This document shows positions 35,701 through 48,613 of a stretch of 64,000 nt of DNA, one piece after another. The stretch comes from Tetrapyrgos nigripes. Taxonomy: Eukaryota; Basidiomycota; Agaricomycetes; Agaricales; Campanellaceae. Position numbers and translations under genes: made by a program. The first letter of the stretch is position 1. Each line of letters opens with the position of its first letter. Location: contig JAACJM010000001.1 of NCBI GenBank assembly GCA_013368315.1, forward strand, positions 1,116,001 to 1,180,000. The letters are read 5' to 3'. The notes beneath the pieces were generated by a model that was given only the letters and a program-made list of their open reading frames with translations, had not been told where the DNA came from and made no database searches.

Positions 35701-38700
35701 AGGGTCATAGGCGAATTCCAAGCTGCACCGGCTCTCATTGTTGTCCCCAATTCCACCATCACTAATTGGATACGTGAATTTGAACGATGGGCTCCCAAGT
35801 TACGCGTTGTACCCTTCTACGGTGAATCCACTGGACGAAAAGTCATCAAAGAATTCGAGCTTTTCCACGAAGACGTGGAACAGGGTTTCACTCGAGCTAA
35901 ATTCCATGTCTTGGTCACTACCTTTGAAACCATGACCAACACCAATGACTTTGCAGTTTTTAAATCCCAACCACGGTGGGAGATTTTGGTAGTGGACGAG
36001 GGTCAACGATGTGAGTTTTCTTTCGACTTCCGTGTGCCTTCACTCATATGTAATGCGTTGCGCGTCAGTGAAAAGTGACTCCAGTTTGCTCTTCCGAAAG
36101 CTGAATGAGCTGAACACACTGCACAGAGTTATCATGACCGGGGTTCGCTTTTCCTTCATATCAACTACAATGAGTTCAGTCTGATTATGAAAGTCTAGAC
36201 ACCTCTTAACAACACCATAAGAGAATTGTTCAACTTGATGCACTTCCTCGATCCCTCGCAATGGCAAGATTTGGAGGCTCTGGACAGTGAGTATGCAGAG
36301 CTAAACGAAGATTTGGTTAAGCAATTGCATGGTCGTTTGAGACCTTATCTTCTCCGCCGAATCAAAAACGATGTCCTGGACCTGCCCCCCAAGGTGAGGA
36401 TTCCACGCTATACTGTAGTATACATCTGGCGCATACTGACATACCTTGTACAGAACGAAGTGATTCTGCCGGTGTCCATGACTAAGCTGCAAAAAGAAGT
36501 CTATCGCTCAATACTCAGTAAGCTTCCTGATGATTTTTGTTCTAATTTGTCTTCTCTTACCACCTCTCCAGGTCGAAATTTGGAGATTCTAGGAAGCCTG
36601 ACGAAACCAGGTAGTGAAGTAAAAGGTTCAGCCCGCAAGACAAAGATAACCAATCTGTTGATGGAGCTTCGAAAGTACTTCAATCCCTCACTCTGATCTA
36701 CTAAATCTCACGATCTTTTGCTCAGATGCCTTCAACACCCTTATCTCTGTGACGAAGCAATCGAACCGCGCGATCTTTCACCTCAAGAAACGCACGGGAA
36801 ATTGATCGACGCGAGTGCGAAATTACGCTTGCTCAAGAGCTTGCTGCCTAAGCTGAAAAGCCGTGGACACAGGGTACTACTGTTCAGTCAGGTAAGTGAC
36901 ACGGTTTTTCGTATGCATCAGTACATTCTGACCTTCGTGGTAGTTTGTCATTGCGTTGAATATTGTGGAAGATTTCCTGGTCGGAGAGAACTACAAGTTC
37001 CTACGTCTGGTAATTTCTTACTCAGGTCCTATCGCTCAGGTGCTTATTGTTGTCAGGATGGTAACACTCCAGGTTTCCAGAGGCAAAAGGATATAGACGA
37101 ATTTAATCGACCAGGGTCCGACGTTTTCGTATATCTTTTGACCACTCGTGCTGGGGTATGATTCTCCACTTTAAGTTTTTCTTCTGCTGACTTGCACCAG
37201 GGCGTCGGTATCAATCTAGCTGTAAGTGACGAACATTACCAGGTATATCGCTGCCCGTGACTTAAAATCGTTCTCAGACTGCAGACACCGTTATCGTTCT
37301 CGATCCAGACTTTAATCCTCATCAGGTTAGATACTCGCACTCCTTTCTACTGATGTTTACTGACTTCAGATTCTAGGATATGCAGGTATGTCTCTCAGTA
37401 CTGCCGAAATCGAGATTTCGATTTCATTGTATCACTGTAGGCAATTGCTCGGTCACATCGATTCGGGCAAACCAAGAAGTGCCTGGTGTTCAAGATGATG
37501 GTTAAAGAGTCTGCAGAAGGTGAGAGTACTTTTGAGAGTGACCCAGCGTGCCCTCATTCTCCACAGAGCGAATCATGCAAATGGGCAAGAAAAAGCTCGC
37601 ACTAGACCATTTGATAGTTCAAAAGATCAATGACGAAGAGTCTGTTGGAGACACCGTTCAGTCTATATTGACATATGGTGCCCAAGCACTGTTTGAGTCC
37701 GATGAAGGGTCTGCCAAGGACATAACCTGTAAGTTGCGATCTTTTGAGGACACGTTCGGAAGCTGACACTGTTTCAGACACGGATAACGACCTCGATTCT
37801 TTAATTGATAAGACCGAGAAAGAGGGACAGGTTGATGACAAAGCTCAGAAGGAAGGTTTCTCTTTTGCAAAGATTTGGACCGCAGACAAAAATGAACTGG
37901 AAGAGATTGGGGACGATGATCAAGGGCAAGGCGATTCTTGGGCCCAGACTCTACAAAAGATCAATGCCGAGCGAGAAAGGGTCAAGATACAAGAAGAAGC
38001 TTTGTCTGGTAGGGGTGCCCGCCGAAAAGCTGCGTATCGAAAGGTTCGATTCCATCGATTCCATTGTTCTCCTTCGGATCACTTTGGCTTATTTTGGCGT
38101 TTCGTAGGAGAACATGTATATTGAAGACTCACCGGTTAAGAAGAACAAAAAGTCCAAATCGCAAGCAGTCTCGAACTCAGACGGAGAGTCTGCTTACCAA
38201 GGCTCCGATATAAACTCGTATGGTAGCGATGTCGAGAGTTTGCCCAATGCGATGGGTGTTGAACTCAAGGAACTCCAAAATACAGGCGGGAGACAGGATT
38301 ATTCGGCCCCTAGCGAACATCGTGGACATAAAGCACAAGTACCTACACCTGCTTCATACTGTAACCTATGCGAGCAGTATCATGGAGATGGGGAATGTTC
38401 TATGCTTGAATCATCGGAGAATCTGGTCGAGTACAGGGAAATGCTGATGCTTCACGCAGAAGACGAATCTTGGGAAAATAGGGTGCGACTTGCTGATTTC
38501 TTACACTGGTGCCAAACTCACTGTTCCTATCATCTATAGTCTGCTGCAATTCAAGCAATTGACGAATTGCTCTATCGACGCGGTGATGGACATCTACTCG
38601 CCGGTCAACCTTTGCACCTTGTCCAGGGACCTTTGTTAGGCGCAAAGAAGGAGAAGGCCAAAATCCCGGGCCAGACACCAGTCCAGATACCAGCGAAAAC

Positions 38701-39375
38701 CTTGCCAGCTGCACCGCGACCTCCACCTCAAATTCAGTATGTCGCAGGACCATCGCTTATGACGAATACTGCACCAAAGACTACTATCCCATCCAACGGT
38801 GTTCCGCGACCTCAAGCTCAGCATGACGCAGGCCGTCCCTCACTTACGAAGAATACCACACCACAGTCTGTCGTATCCAACAGTGGTCTGATGCCTCGAT
38901 CCCAAGCTCAAGTTCAGAATCTCGCTGGGCCCTCGCGTCCTACACATACCGCCCCACAGACCGCTAACACGTCTATGGGAGTCATGGTGCCACAGCACCC
39001 ACCTCCAGCCCAGCCTGTCGCAGGGACATCTACCAGTCAACGCTTGCCGCCTCCCCATGGGTCCAAACGACCATCCTCTCCTGCTAGCTTACCCCAAGCT
39101 CCCAACAAGAGACCAAAGAAAGCTGAAGACACGTGTGCCGTCTGCAAGGGGCCTCTGCATAATCTAGGCCAATGTCCAGTCATCGCGCAGGGTCCTGAAA
39201 GGTAATTAGGTCATTCCTTTGGGTGTTTATATCATCTATTCACCTACTCTCTATCAGGGTGCTCATAGAAATTCGGAGGTTCGAGGAGGCAGGTATTTCG
39301 GAGATGGTAAATGTATTGCGCTCAGTCCATGCGAAACAGATGCAGATTAGATCTAGAAATGCCCCCAATGCATAG
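32710..39375 (+). CDS. Chromodomain/PHD SNF2 chromatin remodeller (CHD/Mit1-like)
   Basis: Domains in order: acidic/basic disordered N-terminus; Cys-rich PHD-like modules (FCEKCLEPP..., CMKCPVAAHWRCLA, FICGSCTKGGLCMGC; then FRCRTCKRLAHYGHL...WLCNDCHSY); chromodomain (EYLVKWQGRSYRRASWVPHMWL); SNF2 motor with LMDFQLDGLNWL, ADDMGLGKTVQ, VVPNSTITNWIREF, VVDEGQRLKSDSS, MTGTPLNNTIRELFNLMHFL, DGNTPGFQRQKDIDEFN, RAGGVGINLATADTVI and AIARSHRFGQTK. The Walker B box reads DEGQ rather than DEAH. The tail has zinc-knuckle-like motifs (CNLCEQYHGDGEC; CAVCKGPLHNLGQC, the latter a perfect CX2CX4HX4C). PHD plus chromodomain plus motor suggests the Mi-2/CHD3-Mit1 group, which slides nucleosomes in heterochromatin silencing. 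A 9-nt exon (37377-37385) encodes Asp-Met-Gln before AIARSHR. About 25 introns. Confidence 0.88.
37377..37385 (+). other. 9-nt microexon in the CHD/Mit1-like gene
   Basis: GATATGCAG between a TTCTAG acceptor and a GTATGT donor; it joins DPDFNPHQ to AIARSHRFGQ as Asp-Met-Gln, part of conserved helicase motif VI. Confidence 0.8.
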
Positions 39376-40377
39376 TTTTTTTCTGTGTACCCCACCAACA
39401 GCCACCAACCCTCGGATATCATTATCTTGGATTCTTCTCGTACCTGTACATAGATGTCTTATTTGTATTTTTTTTTGTTGCGATTGATGAGCGCTACGTA
39501 CATATCAGAGAGGTTTTGTTTAATATGAACTCCAACCCTCGAAGTGCATCGTCGAAGAAGGGAGTCGACCACGGTCTAGTACTAGTCATCAATATGGTTG
39601 TATTTGGAATCCAGGGTGCATGGCCACAGACTTGCCACAGACCTGCTAAAGCAAAAAACATCGTCAACGTCGTGCAAGACTACCAGCCATTACCTAGGTG
39701 GTTCTGATCTTGGAAATTGTGTGTTGGGTTGGGCTCGAGAGTGCAGTATATCACTCTTACAGAAACGCGAGTTTTCTCACTGGTGCACAAACTTTAGTTC
39801 AAGTTGCATTAGTTGCATGTATTTTCTGCGCTCATCGACTCGAACATAAAACTATTTTAACCGATAGAACAGTATATCCATGGGAATCGATAGCATTAGT
39901 AGTCGCAGGGAGTCGCGACCTAGTAGTCTTAAATCAGAAAAGACCTTAAACAACACACGCCACAGACCTGAGAGTCGGGACCAACAACTTCTTGACGCTG
40001 AAATGCATCCTGAATTCAAAGTGCCAGCACTCGACTCAAGACCTTTACAACAGCGATATTACAACATTACATCTATCTTGACTACTTATAGCCTCTCTAC
40101 TACTACTGAGTATACATCCAAACAAACATAGTATGTCTGGAATCATAATGTACAGTCCAAGATCCAAGAATCCAAGAAAAAAAAAAAAGTCCATACATGT
40201 ACTCAAAAGCACTAGCAAAGCAGGCATACGACACAACGCTAACGATCCAAGTCATCGATAGTCATCCAATCATTAACCACAGCGCGGAACCAATCAACCA
40301 TCCCATTCAAGAAGAAGATCCAGAAATCGAATCCCAAACCCAGAACCCAAACTCAGGAACCTAGAGTTGACCGATAC
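39376..40377. other. 1-kb intergenic region between convergent genes
   Basis: AT-rich with poly-T/poly-A tracts and only short chance reading frames. No homology, tRNA-like cloverleaf or repeat family recognised. Confidence 0.4.
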
Positions 40378-43269
40378 CTAGAAAGCACTCCCCATCCGCC
40401 TCTTACTCAACACCCTCTTCGGTCCCTTAACCCCCACCACCAAGCTTTTTGACCGATCAAGAGCCTGAGCTTCTATATTCTCCCACGGTAACGATGCAGG
40501 CGAAGGCGCTTTCTTAACGGGTGGTGGCATCGAATTATGCGAATTGTGCATGCTGTCGCGTTTTCGGAGGAAGCCGCCTGTTTTCTGTGAGTGTGGCTGT
40601 GGCTGTGATTGTGATTGATTGTGGGTGGGGGTGGGGATAGGGGTGGGGATAAGCTTGAGCGTTCGTAGGCGGAGGGCGACCTTGAGTTTGAGCATAAGCA
40701 TGAGGTTGAGCACGAGGGTGGGAAGGATGAGCCATCGTTGGAACAAGCAGAGGAGGAGCAGTAACATGAACAACACGAGCACGATTATTGTCCGAATTCG
40801 ACCCGGACCCAAACCCAGACTCGGAGTGATTCGCCAGAGGTTGAAAAGGTCCTGAAGAATGAGTAGGTGCTCTAGCGTTGATAAAAGACCGGGGTTGGCC
40901 TTGTAATGGAGCGGGCATGACGAGCTGTTTAGGGATATGACGGGGTTTGAGGCCGTGAGGAGTACTTGTTGTGGTGGTGGTTGTGGCGGTGGGAGCGATA
41001 CTAGGTGGGCCTAGAGATCGTCTCGGGCGTTCAGAAGGGGGTGGGTTGTTCTGATTCATATTCATATTCATATTCATATTCATGTTCATGTTCATGTGGG
41101 GTTCGTGTACACCGCCAGAAGGATATCCTTGATAGGATATATGACGTTGGGCAGCGGGTACGGGTCGACCCATAGAGATGTTGGTACTGGGAGTGGGTGA
41201 TGGTAAAGAAGTTCGTGAACGTGAGCCAGAAGGGACGTTGAGAGGATTAACAGGATATTGGGGAGTAAGGTAGGGAACAGGTTCTTCGGTAGGATAATAG
41301 TTCGCATTCGGATTCTGGTTCGGAAGAGATTGGGACCGTATGGGCGCGTGTGGGTGCTGAGGAGGGTGATACTCGTCATTATGAATCTGATTACGACCTT
41401 GCGACTGTGACTGCGATTGCACCTGCAAATGTGACCCCAGCATATGATTCTCCAAGTTGGCAGCGTTGGGTAGTTCAGAAGGCCGTTCAGCAGAAATCAT
41501 CTGCGTAGGACGGTGATTAGGTGGTTCATAGAGATCTCGTCCAAATGCATCTACAGAGTCAAGAGATTTGTGATGGAGGACATCCAAACCACCAGCGTCA
41601 AGATTACGCTTATGATCGTCATCGTCATGATCCGGTTCTTCAAACCAAGCACCAAGGGCACCAAGCAGTGTGCCATCACTGGGATAAGCACCTTCAACCT
41701 CATCAACCTCGTCTTCCTCTGGAATAGCCTTGACAATAACGTTGACATCATTCTGACCTCCTTTATCCTCTTGAGCATCAACCTCATTCTCATCCACTTC
41801 CTTTATATCACTAAATTCCCGAGGACGATGTGAAGATTTGAGTTCAGGTTCGGGCCTGGGACCAGATTCATCCCATGGATTTGGGAATAATGGACTGGGT
41901 GGGACGACCTGGCGAGAGGATGAAGATGTGGGTTCTGCAGGAGCGTTGTGACTCTGAGATGACTTTTGATCGACAGGACGAGTATCACTTGGATTCGAGG
42001 GTGGAGCCTGTGGTTGTTGTGGGTGCTGTGATGAAGGAGAAGGGTCCCGGGATGTATATGGTGGAGGAGAATGACTGATGAGTCGTTCAGAGTACGAAGG
42101 ATTAGGCTGAGGTTGCTGAGGTTGCTGTGGTGGGGGTTGAGAATGATTATTCTGATGAATGTGAGGAGGTCTGGAAGATGCAAGACTGCGGGTACGTGAA
42201 GGCGCGGGCTCAGGTGGCTGGAGTGGTTGTTGAGGAGTGTTCTGATGAATGTGGGGTCTGGGGGGTGCAGGGTTATGTGTGGGAGGGGGAGCGAGGTATG
42301 GATGGAAATTGTGCGGAATGACTTGGCCGGGACGGAGGTTCAAAGAAGCTCCGAAAGGAACAAAAGGGACTACGGGTGTCGGAGGAGCCTAGGATAATAC
42401 GTATATGTCACGAGATGAACGAGTCAGCAGGAAACGAGAGAGACGTACATTACGACGATCCACCGAGAAAGAACGACCCAACTAGAGGAAGTAAAAGTCA
42501 GTGGAAAGTAGATTATGAGGTATCCTGAAGACGAACTTGGCTTCCCTGCCCATTCTGTGCTATCGTCGAAAACTGTTTGGCGACATCATAAGGACTCGAG
42601 TGATGAAACGCGACTCCTGAAAAGTTTGTTTCATCCATTTCGTCTATTGGGTCAAGGTCGGCACCGGCAGGCGGCGAAGTCTTGGCTGGGACAGTGCCAG
42701 GACGGTTGGGTGGTTCGACCCGAGTGCCGAGCAAATTCAGGGGCGGACGTACGTCGAGTAGAGGATGGCCGAGCGACATTACTACCACCAGTCGAGGCAG
42801 ATTTGGTCAAAGGCATGGACTCGTAAGAGGATGGTGGTGTGGAGACAGTTTCTACACTGGAAGAAAAGGCTCCCTCTTCTAGAGAGGAGTCATGGGAATT
42901 GGACGGCCGACTGGAGGAAGAGAAGGCTGACAGAGGAGAGGAAATCGGATCTGGGTTTGTGACCACAAAATGGGGATGAGAACGAGGGTCAGATGAGAAT
43001 GCGGGGTCATTGTACAAATGCGGTGAAATGTTTCTCATGACAAGGTTTCCAGAATTGGACGGCTTTGGCAAGTTGGTTTCCTCTAGTGATCTGATCGACG
43101 AGGAGAACAAAGAAGTAAAGAAGCTGGATTTGCCACTGCCCATGGTCGACCTGCGCCCATCACGCCTGGCGATGTCGTCTTGAGCGGTGCTTGTGCTAGG
43201 CTGTGAAGAGGGCGTCGTTTTACTGGAAGGTTTCCATGAGAGCGATTTGGACTTTTTGGACAAAGCCAT
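40378..43269 (-). CDS. Long disordered low-complexity protein, reading frame uncertain near the 3' end
   Basis: Start at 43269 (MALSKKSKSLSWKPSSK), then a Ser/Thr-rich region, an intron-joined central part rich in Pro/Gln/His with acidic patches (DIKEVDENEVDAQEDKG), a Met-Asn repeat and a Pro/His tail. I recognise no domain. The C-terminal reading frame is unclear: the frame open through 40.54-42.34 kb ends in LPPKTRQHAQFA, but another frame gives a more protein-like basic tail (PPPVKKAPSPASLPWENIEAQALDRSKSLVV in two parts) ending at 40378. The switch falls in a G-rich, C-rich simple repeat (40.62-40.66 kb), so an unrecognised intron or repeat-length change is likely. Function unknown; the composition fits a scaffold or regulatory protein. 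Confidence 0.5.
41055..41096 (-). repeat. Hexanucleotide tandem repeat, seven units, in coding sequence
   Basis: Plus strand: four ttcata units then three ttcatg units. On the coding (minus) strand they encode alternating Met-Asn. Units are in frame, so length changes would not shift the frame. Confidence 0.9.
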
Positions 43270-43667
43270 GGCGGTGGAAGGAGGAAGAGAGGCGATTGAA
43301 AGAGAGACTAAAAGAGGGGTCCTGAATATTCCACAATTATGGCTGATCATAAGTAAGACTGGTTACTTATAAATACTGGATGTCGTACTGGGTAACCACC
43401 GATCCCTGGAAGCCATTGACAAACAAAGACAAAGACCAGCCATCAACCTGAGAGCAAAGAACTTGCACCAGAGTTGTCAAGAGTGCTCAGCTCTTTTCAT
43501 TCTATGCCAGGCAGGCCTGCTTCATTCTCTTGAACAAGGTCTCTCTCCTCCCCATCCAACATTTCTTCTCTTCATACCAATCTCATATCCGTCTCGTTTC
43601 ACATATCCTCACATTCTCACAGCACACTGCAATCATACCGTCCATTTTAGGCACCAGATCTCGTAGA
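43270..43667. promoter_or_regulatory. Divergent promoter region with a TATA-like element
   Basis: Lies between the disordered-protein gene and the kelch gene. CTTATAAAT at 43367-43375, read on the minus strand, gives a TATA-like box about 100 bp upstream of the 43269 start. The last 150 bp before 43668 are pyrimidine-rich, as in leaders of highly expressed fungal genes. Confidence 0.4.
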
Positions 43668-46600
43668 ATGTCCTTCTTCTCCAGGAAGAAGCAACCGCCC
43701 CAACAACCTGCGCCTGCCGCAAATGTCGTCTCCGTAAACCAGTCTCCTAGCGCGGCTCTAGCCCAGGTTTCTGGAAGCGCAAGCAAAGACACCGTCTTAT
43801 CCTCCACCCCGCCTCAGTCAAATTCGCTCAGAGGCGACCCCTCATACGACCCGTGAGTAACCCGCGACGCTCTCCAAAACTTGCGTTGGCTCATGTATAT
43901 CCATTTCGTCTGCTTGGAAACCACCCTGCTGGCGTTCATAGCAACTTGGTTCCGCCCTCCGCACTCGCTCAGCAACAGCGTTTACCCGGCTCTCCCAATC
44001 CCCAAACTCCCACCTCAGCCCAGCAGCTGCAATCCCGACCCTCCTATCCCTGGTCCGCGCGCCGCCTCGTCTTACTTCCTCCACTTGTCCTCAACAAACC
44101 TGGTGTCAACCCTTCTACCAACCCCTCTCCATCTCCCTTCCCTCGCTACGGACACGCTCTTCCAGCTACTGCTACATCTTCTGGCGAACTCTATCTATTC
44201 GGCGGGCTCGTCAGAGAATCAGCACGGAATGATTTGTACCAATTCAACGTCCGAGAACTATCCGCTACCTTGGTTCAGACTACTGGTGAAATACCTTCAC
44301 CGAGAGTGGGACATGCCAGTGCTGTCGTCAGCAACGTGCTCATAGTCTGGGGTGGTGACACCAAAACTGATCCAAAATTGGGTCCCCAAAATGGAGCGCA
44401 GGATGACGGATTGTATTTGCTCAATCTTGGTTAGTCTCTCAGCTTTACCATGGATACATTTTACTCATTTGCAACTCAAGTTTCTCGAGAATGGACCCGA
44501 GTCTCAGTGACCGGCCCTTCACCTGTTGGGCGATACGGACATGCAGTATCTATGGCTAATACATCCCAGTTCCTAGTGTTCGGCGGTCAAGTTGATGGGG
44601 AATTCCTGAATGATCTTTGGTCGTTTGATTTAAATTCCCGTGAGTTTGTGATCAAACATTCCTTCACCATCTTGATGACGTTTCTGTGATCAAAGTACGT
44701 ACCAAAGCAGCTTGGGAGCTAATAGAGCCTACTACTCCCGACAGACCTGCTCAGAGAACGGGTCATACCTGTATCACTTATGGTGATAGGCTTATCATGT
44801 GAGTGACTGCGTTTTAGGAAAAATAAATACTGATTGTTCTTCAGCTTTGGTGGAACGGACGGTCAATATCATTACAACGATACTTGGTCTTTCGATCTAA
44901 ATACGAGGCAGTGGACGGAACTGACGTGTATTGGATTCATCCCGGCACCTCGTGAAGGTCATGCTGCCTCCGTTGTGGACGATGTGATGTACGTTTTTGG
45001 TGGACGTGGGGTTGATGGCAAAGACCTTGGGGATTTGGCTGCTTTCAAATTATCTAGTATGTCTTTCATTCTCTCAAGCTACGTTTCATGCTTATTACTC
45101 TCCGATAGACCAAAGATGGTACATGTTCCAAAATATGGGTCCCGCCCCCAGCGGTAGGTCAGGCCATGCCATGGCAGCTATAGGACCCAGAGTCATCGTC
45201 CTTGGTGGTGAATCGTTTACGCCTTCTAAACCCGAGGATTCCAACTACCTCCATGTACTGGACACCAGTGCGTAACAGTCTCTCCTGCTACCACTTCCTA
45301 CTCATGACTTGTTTGGCAGAGCATATAAAGTATCCTGACGCGAACAAGGGTCCTCCTCCACAAAATGGTGTAACACCACCTCCTCAGAATCCAGCCCGTA
45401 AATCCTCTATCGGTGCTCCACAACCTGCGCAGAATAGGTCCATGTCTCCCATGCAAACACCAGACGTGGATGAACGGCGTGCCATGTCTCCTACCAACGT
45501 CAATGCTCGTTCCATCAAACCTATGAACGGTGTCGCGACCCAACCCTTCCCTGGTGGTAATAATTCTTTCAAAGGCAAAGCACCTGTACGGCCATCTCAA
45601 GATGAATCTGCCGACGAGGACCCTAACGTGGCACCCGACTCAATCGTCATGGCACGAGCGAAATCTCCCGAGGCACGCGCCAAGAGTCCGATCACTCAGA
45701 TGAATGCCGCTACTCGCTCGATATCTCCTAGTGGTGACGAGCCCGGTCAATCACCTAATTTAGTCGGGGTTACCTCTATGGCTATGAATGGACGTTCTTC
45801 ACCGGTAGTGGACAGAGCAAGATCTTCACCTACGGTGAATGGTCACGTCACTCATAGTTCACGCAATGGATCGATTGGGAACATCACTGGGGATCTAGCA
45901 CGAGAGTTGAAAGTGAAGGAGATGGAATTGGAAGGTGTCAAAAGACAGATGTCTTGGATGAAAGAAGCCCTGAGTCAAGCCCACAAAACTGGATTTATCT
46001 ATACGGAAAGGGATCTTGGGCTAGACGGAGATGATGCCAAGGTGGCACAAGCGAACAACGACCTAGTTTTGAAGTTTAAGCAGTTCAAGGCTCAGATGCA
46101 GGTGCGTTTCTTTGATTACGTTCAGACTAGATCTTTGACTCATGCCGTGCTGCGTATAGACCGCGATGCTTGAACAAGCTAAACGTGCTTCAGAGCATGT
46201 GGCTGATGCTGAACGGATCAAAGTCACTGCTGCCCAAGAAGCGGCTTACTACCGTGCCAAAGTAGTTGCTTTGGAATCCTCCAACGAGTCGGAAGCTCTT
46301 CGTCTTGAGCGTCAGCGGGTTGCAGAGCTCGAGCGGGATTTATCTGCCGTCATGAATGAACGTTGGGCGCAGGATAAAAAGATCAACGAGCTGAACGATT
46401 CGCTGGCTTTGCAGACCACATTGTACGAGCAAGCCGAAGCCCGTGCAGCCGATGCCACTTCGCGTGCAGAGACACTCGAGGAATCTCACGAGCATGCCTT
46501 GAGACAGACCTCGGACATTCAACAACGTCATCGTAACGTTGAAAGTCAGCTTCGGGATCATGCAGACAAGTTATTGTCGTCCTCTTCAGCACTTCAGCAA

Positions 46601-48415
46601 AGCCAGGCTGAGGAAACTTCTCTTCGAGCTCGAGTGGAAGATCTCTCACGTTCTCATGAACAACATGTTCGTGCTCTTGATCAAGCTCGGGTAGCTCTTC
46701 AAGCTGCTTCATCCCGTTCAGAGGAAGTAGACGATCAGTATCAGAGAGCTCGGGAACGTATCACTACATTGGAAGCCGACATGGCTGAACTTCGGGGTGA
46801 AATAGAAGCTCGGACGTCTGAAGTCGAAGCCACCCGTGCTAGACTGACTGACGTCGAGAATTCGTGGGCCAAGTCTCGTGAAGAAGCGGACGCTTTCAGA
46901 GCTCTAACGACAGGCAGTCTCGGAGAGCTGTTAGACTTCCACCGAGATCTCAAGACCGACGAGGACAGATTGACTCGAGGTCATGTGGAGAGACTGCAAG
47001 CCATCGGAACGGAGACTGATGGTCTGCGCACGATGCTGAAGGAGGCTAACCAAAGGCTGGAGGAGTCTCAGAGCAAGTTGATGGAAGAGCACCGTCGCAT
47101 GCGTAGTCAAGAATCTCAAACTTCAATGCTGCAGTCACAAGTCATCTCCCTGCGTTCTCAGCTATCGAGTGCTCTTGTAGACGTTGCTCATCTTCGAACA
47201 GAGCTGTCCGATAGGGAAGTCACCCTACGGGACACTCGGAAGGAGCATTCCGAAAACAACGTCAAGTTGGGCATGCTACGTGCATACTTGACTGAGAATG
47301 GTGTCAATGTCGACGACGACGACGCTTTGGCACGGTCTAGGTCGGATGCAGCATCGCCTGTGGTTGTCGCAGAGCTTGAAAGTCAACTGGCAGAGCGTTC
47401 TCGCCTACATGAGACTGCTGTGCGCGATCTTCAGCAAGCTACGCGTCATAATCGGGAGGTTGAAGCCCAGGTCATTCAGCTTTCAACACAACTCGATAGG
47501 ATACGTTCTACTCAGACGCCTTCAGGGGCGGATGAGTCTAATGCAGAAGCTCGTGCCGAAGAAGCTGAACGAAAACTCGAGGAGACGGAACGGGGTTACC
47601 GGTCAAGGATGCAGCAGATGGAGGAAGATTATCAGCTTGCCGTTCATTATGTGAAGTAAGTCCTTTCGTTGTTAAAATCTATTAGAATCTCACTAACATG
47701 ACTGTTTAGGGGCACCGAAAAAATGATGCGCAGAATGAGGGACGAGCTCACGAAACAAAAGAATACCAACACCAGTCTTCAGTCTGAACTCGATGCTGCT
47801 CGGGGAGGCAAACCTCGTGTCAACGGCCGTGGCACGCCTTCTTCAGATGAAGGAAATGATGTTCTTCGTTCTCAGCTTGCTGACTCGCAAAGACAATTGC
47901 AACGAGTCCAGGGCGAGAACAATGAGCTTCGCGATCGACTGGATTCTCTGGAGAAGGAAGTGGAGCACCTGCGTGGCAGTCTGATGGCTTCTCAACGGGA
48001 GTCTGATGACCGTCTCTCTCAGTTGGAAGAACTTCAACATGAGGTGGAACGTTTGCAGTCATCACTAGTCGTTGCTCGGGGAGGAAAGAAGGACGAGACT
48101 CTCCTAGAAAAACTGAGCAACGAGAACACGACACTACGTCGTGAAAATGAGCAGCTTTCCCATAAAATTGGCCTGCTGCTGGAGGTTGACCAGCCTACTT
48201 TTGGGCAAGGACGACCTCTGTCAGGCATTTCTGCTAGGCGTCTCAGTACATCGAGTTCTGAGAACGCGCTAGCTTTCGAGCATCTTTCCAGCGAACTTGA
48301 TGACTGGCAACGTCAGCTTGCCAGCTCTATGAGCAACCGGCGACCACTTAGTGACTTTGATTCGGATCCCATGGGCCTTGTTGAACGAACAAGATCTCCT
48401 CCACACCGTTCATGA
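43668..48415 (+). CDS. Kelch-repeat/coiled-coil cell polarity protein (Tea1/Kel1-like)
   Basis: Starts [14 protein letters not shown]. Kelch blades follow at 44.1-45.3 kb, each with the GG pair and spaced Tyr/Trp: [115 protein letters not shown]: a six-blade propeller. A Ser/Pro-rich linker with repeated KSP/RAKSP sites (45.35-45.9 kb) leads to about 750 residues of heptad coiled coil. This matches Tea1/Tea3 and yeast Kel1, which are carried on microtubule ends to cell tips and mark growth sites, acting with formins and the exocyst. The introns are confined mostly to the propeller half; the coiled coil is nearly intronless. Confidence 0.88.
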
Positions 48416-48613
48416 CCTCTGTTCTTTCTTATTCGTATATTGTATCTATTCTTTGGTATATACCCTTCCCATCTTCGCTTGGCCGGTTGCTTACACATTC
48501 GCTTGGATTTTTTAGTTACATATATAACTTACTCTCTTATGCTTTCTTTGATGTTATATATTCCTTATGAGCAGCGTTCAGCTGTTGTCAATCTCGTTAC
48601 AGCGAAATAATGA
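48416..48613. terminator. 3' region between convergent kelch and RRP5 genes
   Basis: 198 AT-rich bases between converging stops; no gene seen. Confidence 0.35.

Noticed and set aside
39516..39949. Small frames in the 39.4-40.4 kb gap
   Set aside because: AT-rich, overlapping in several frames, no domain, no splice pattern.
41513..41833. Long hydrophobic plus-strand frames opposite the disordered-protein gene
   Set aside because: They arise from His/Pro/Gln codons read in antisense; composition is an artefact and no start context or splice sites support them.
46383..46712. Minus-strand frames in the coiled-coil part of the kelch gene
   Set aside because: Antisense of Glu/Leu/Ser-rich heptad codons.
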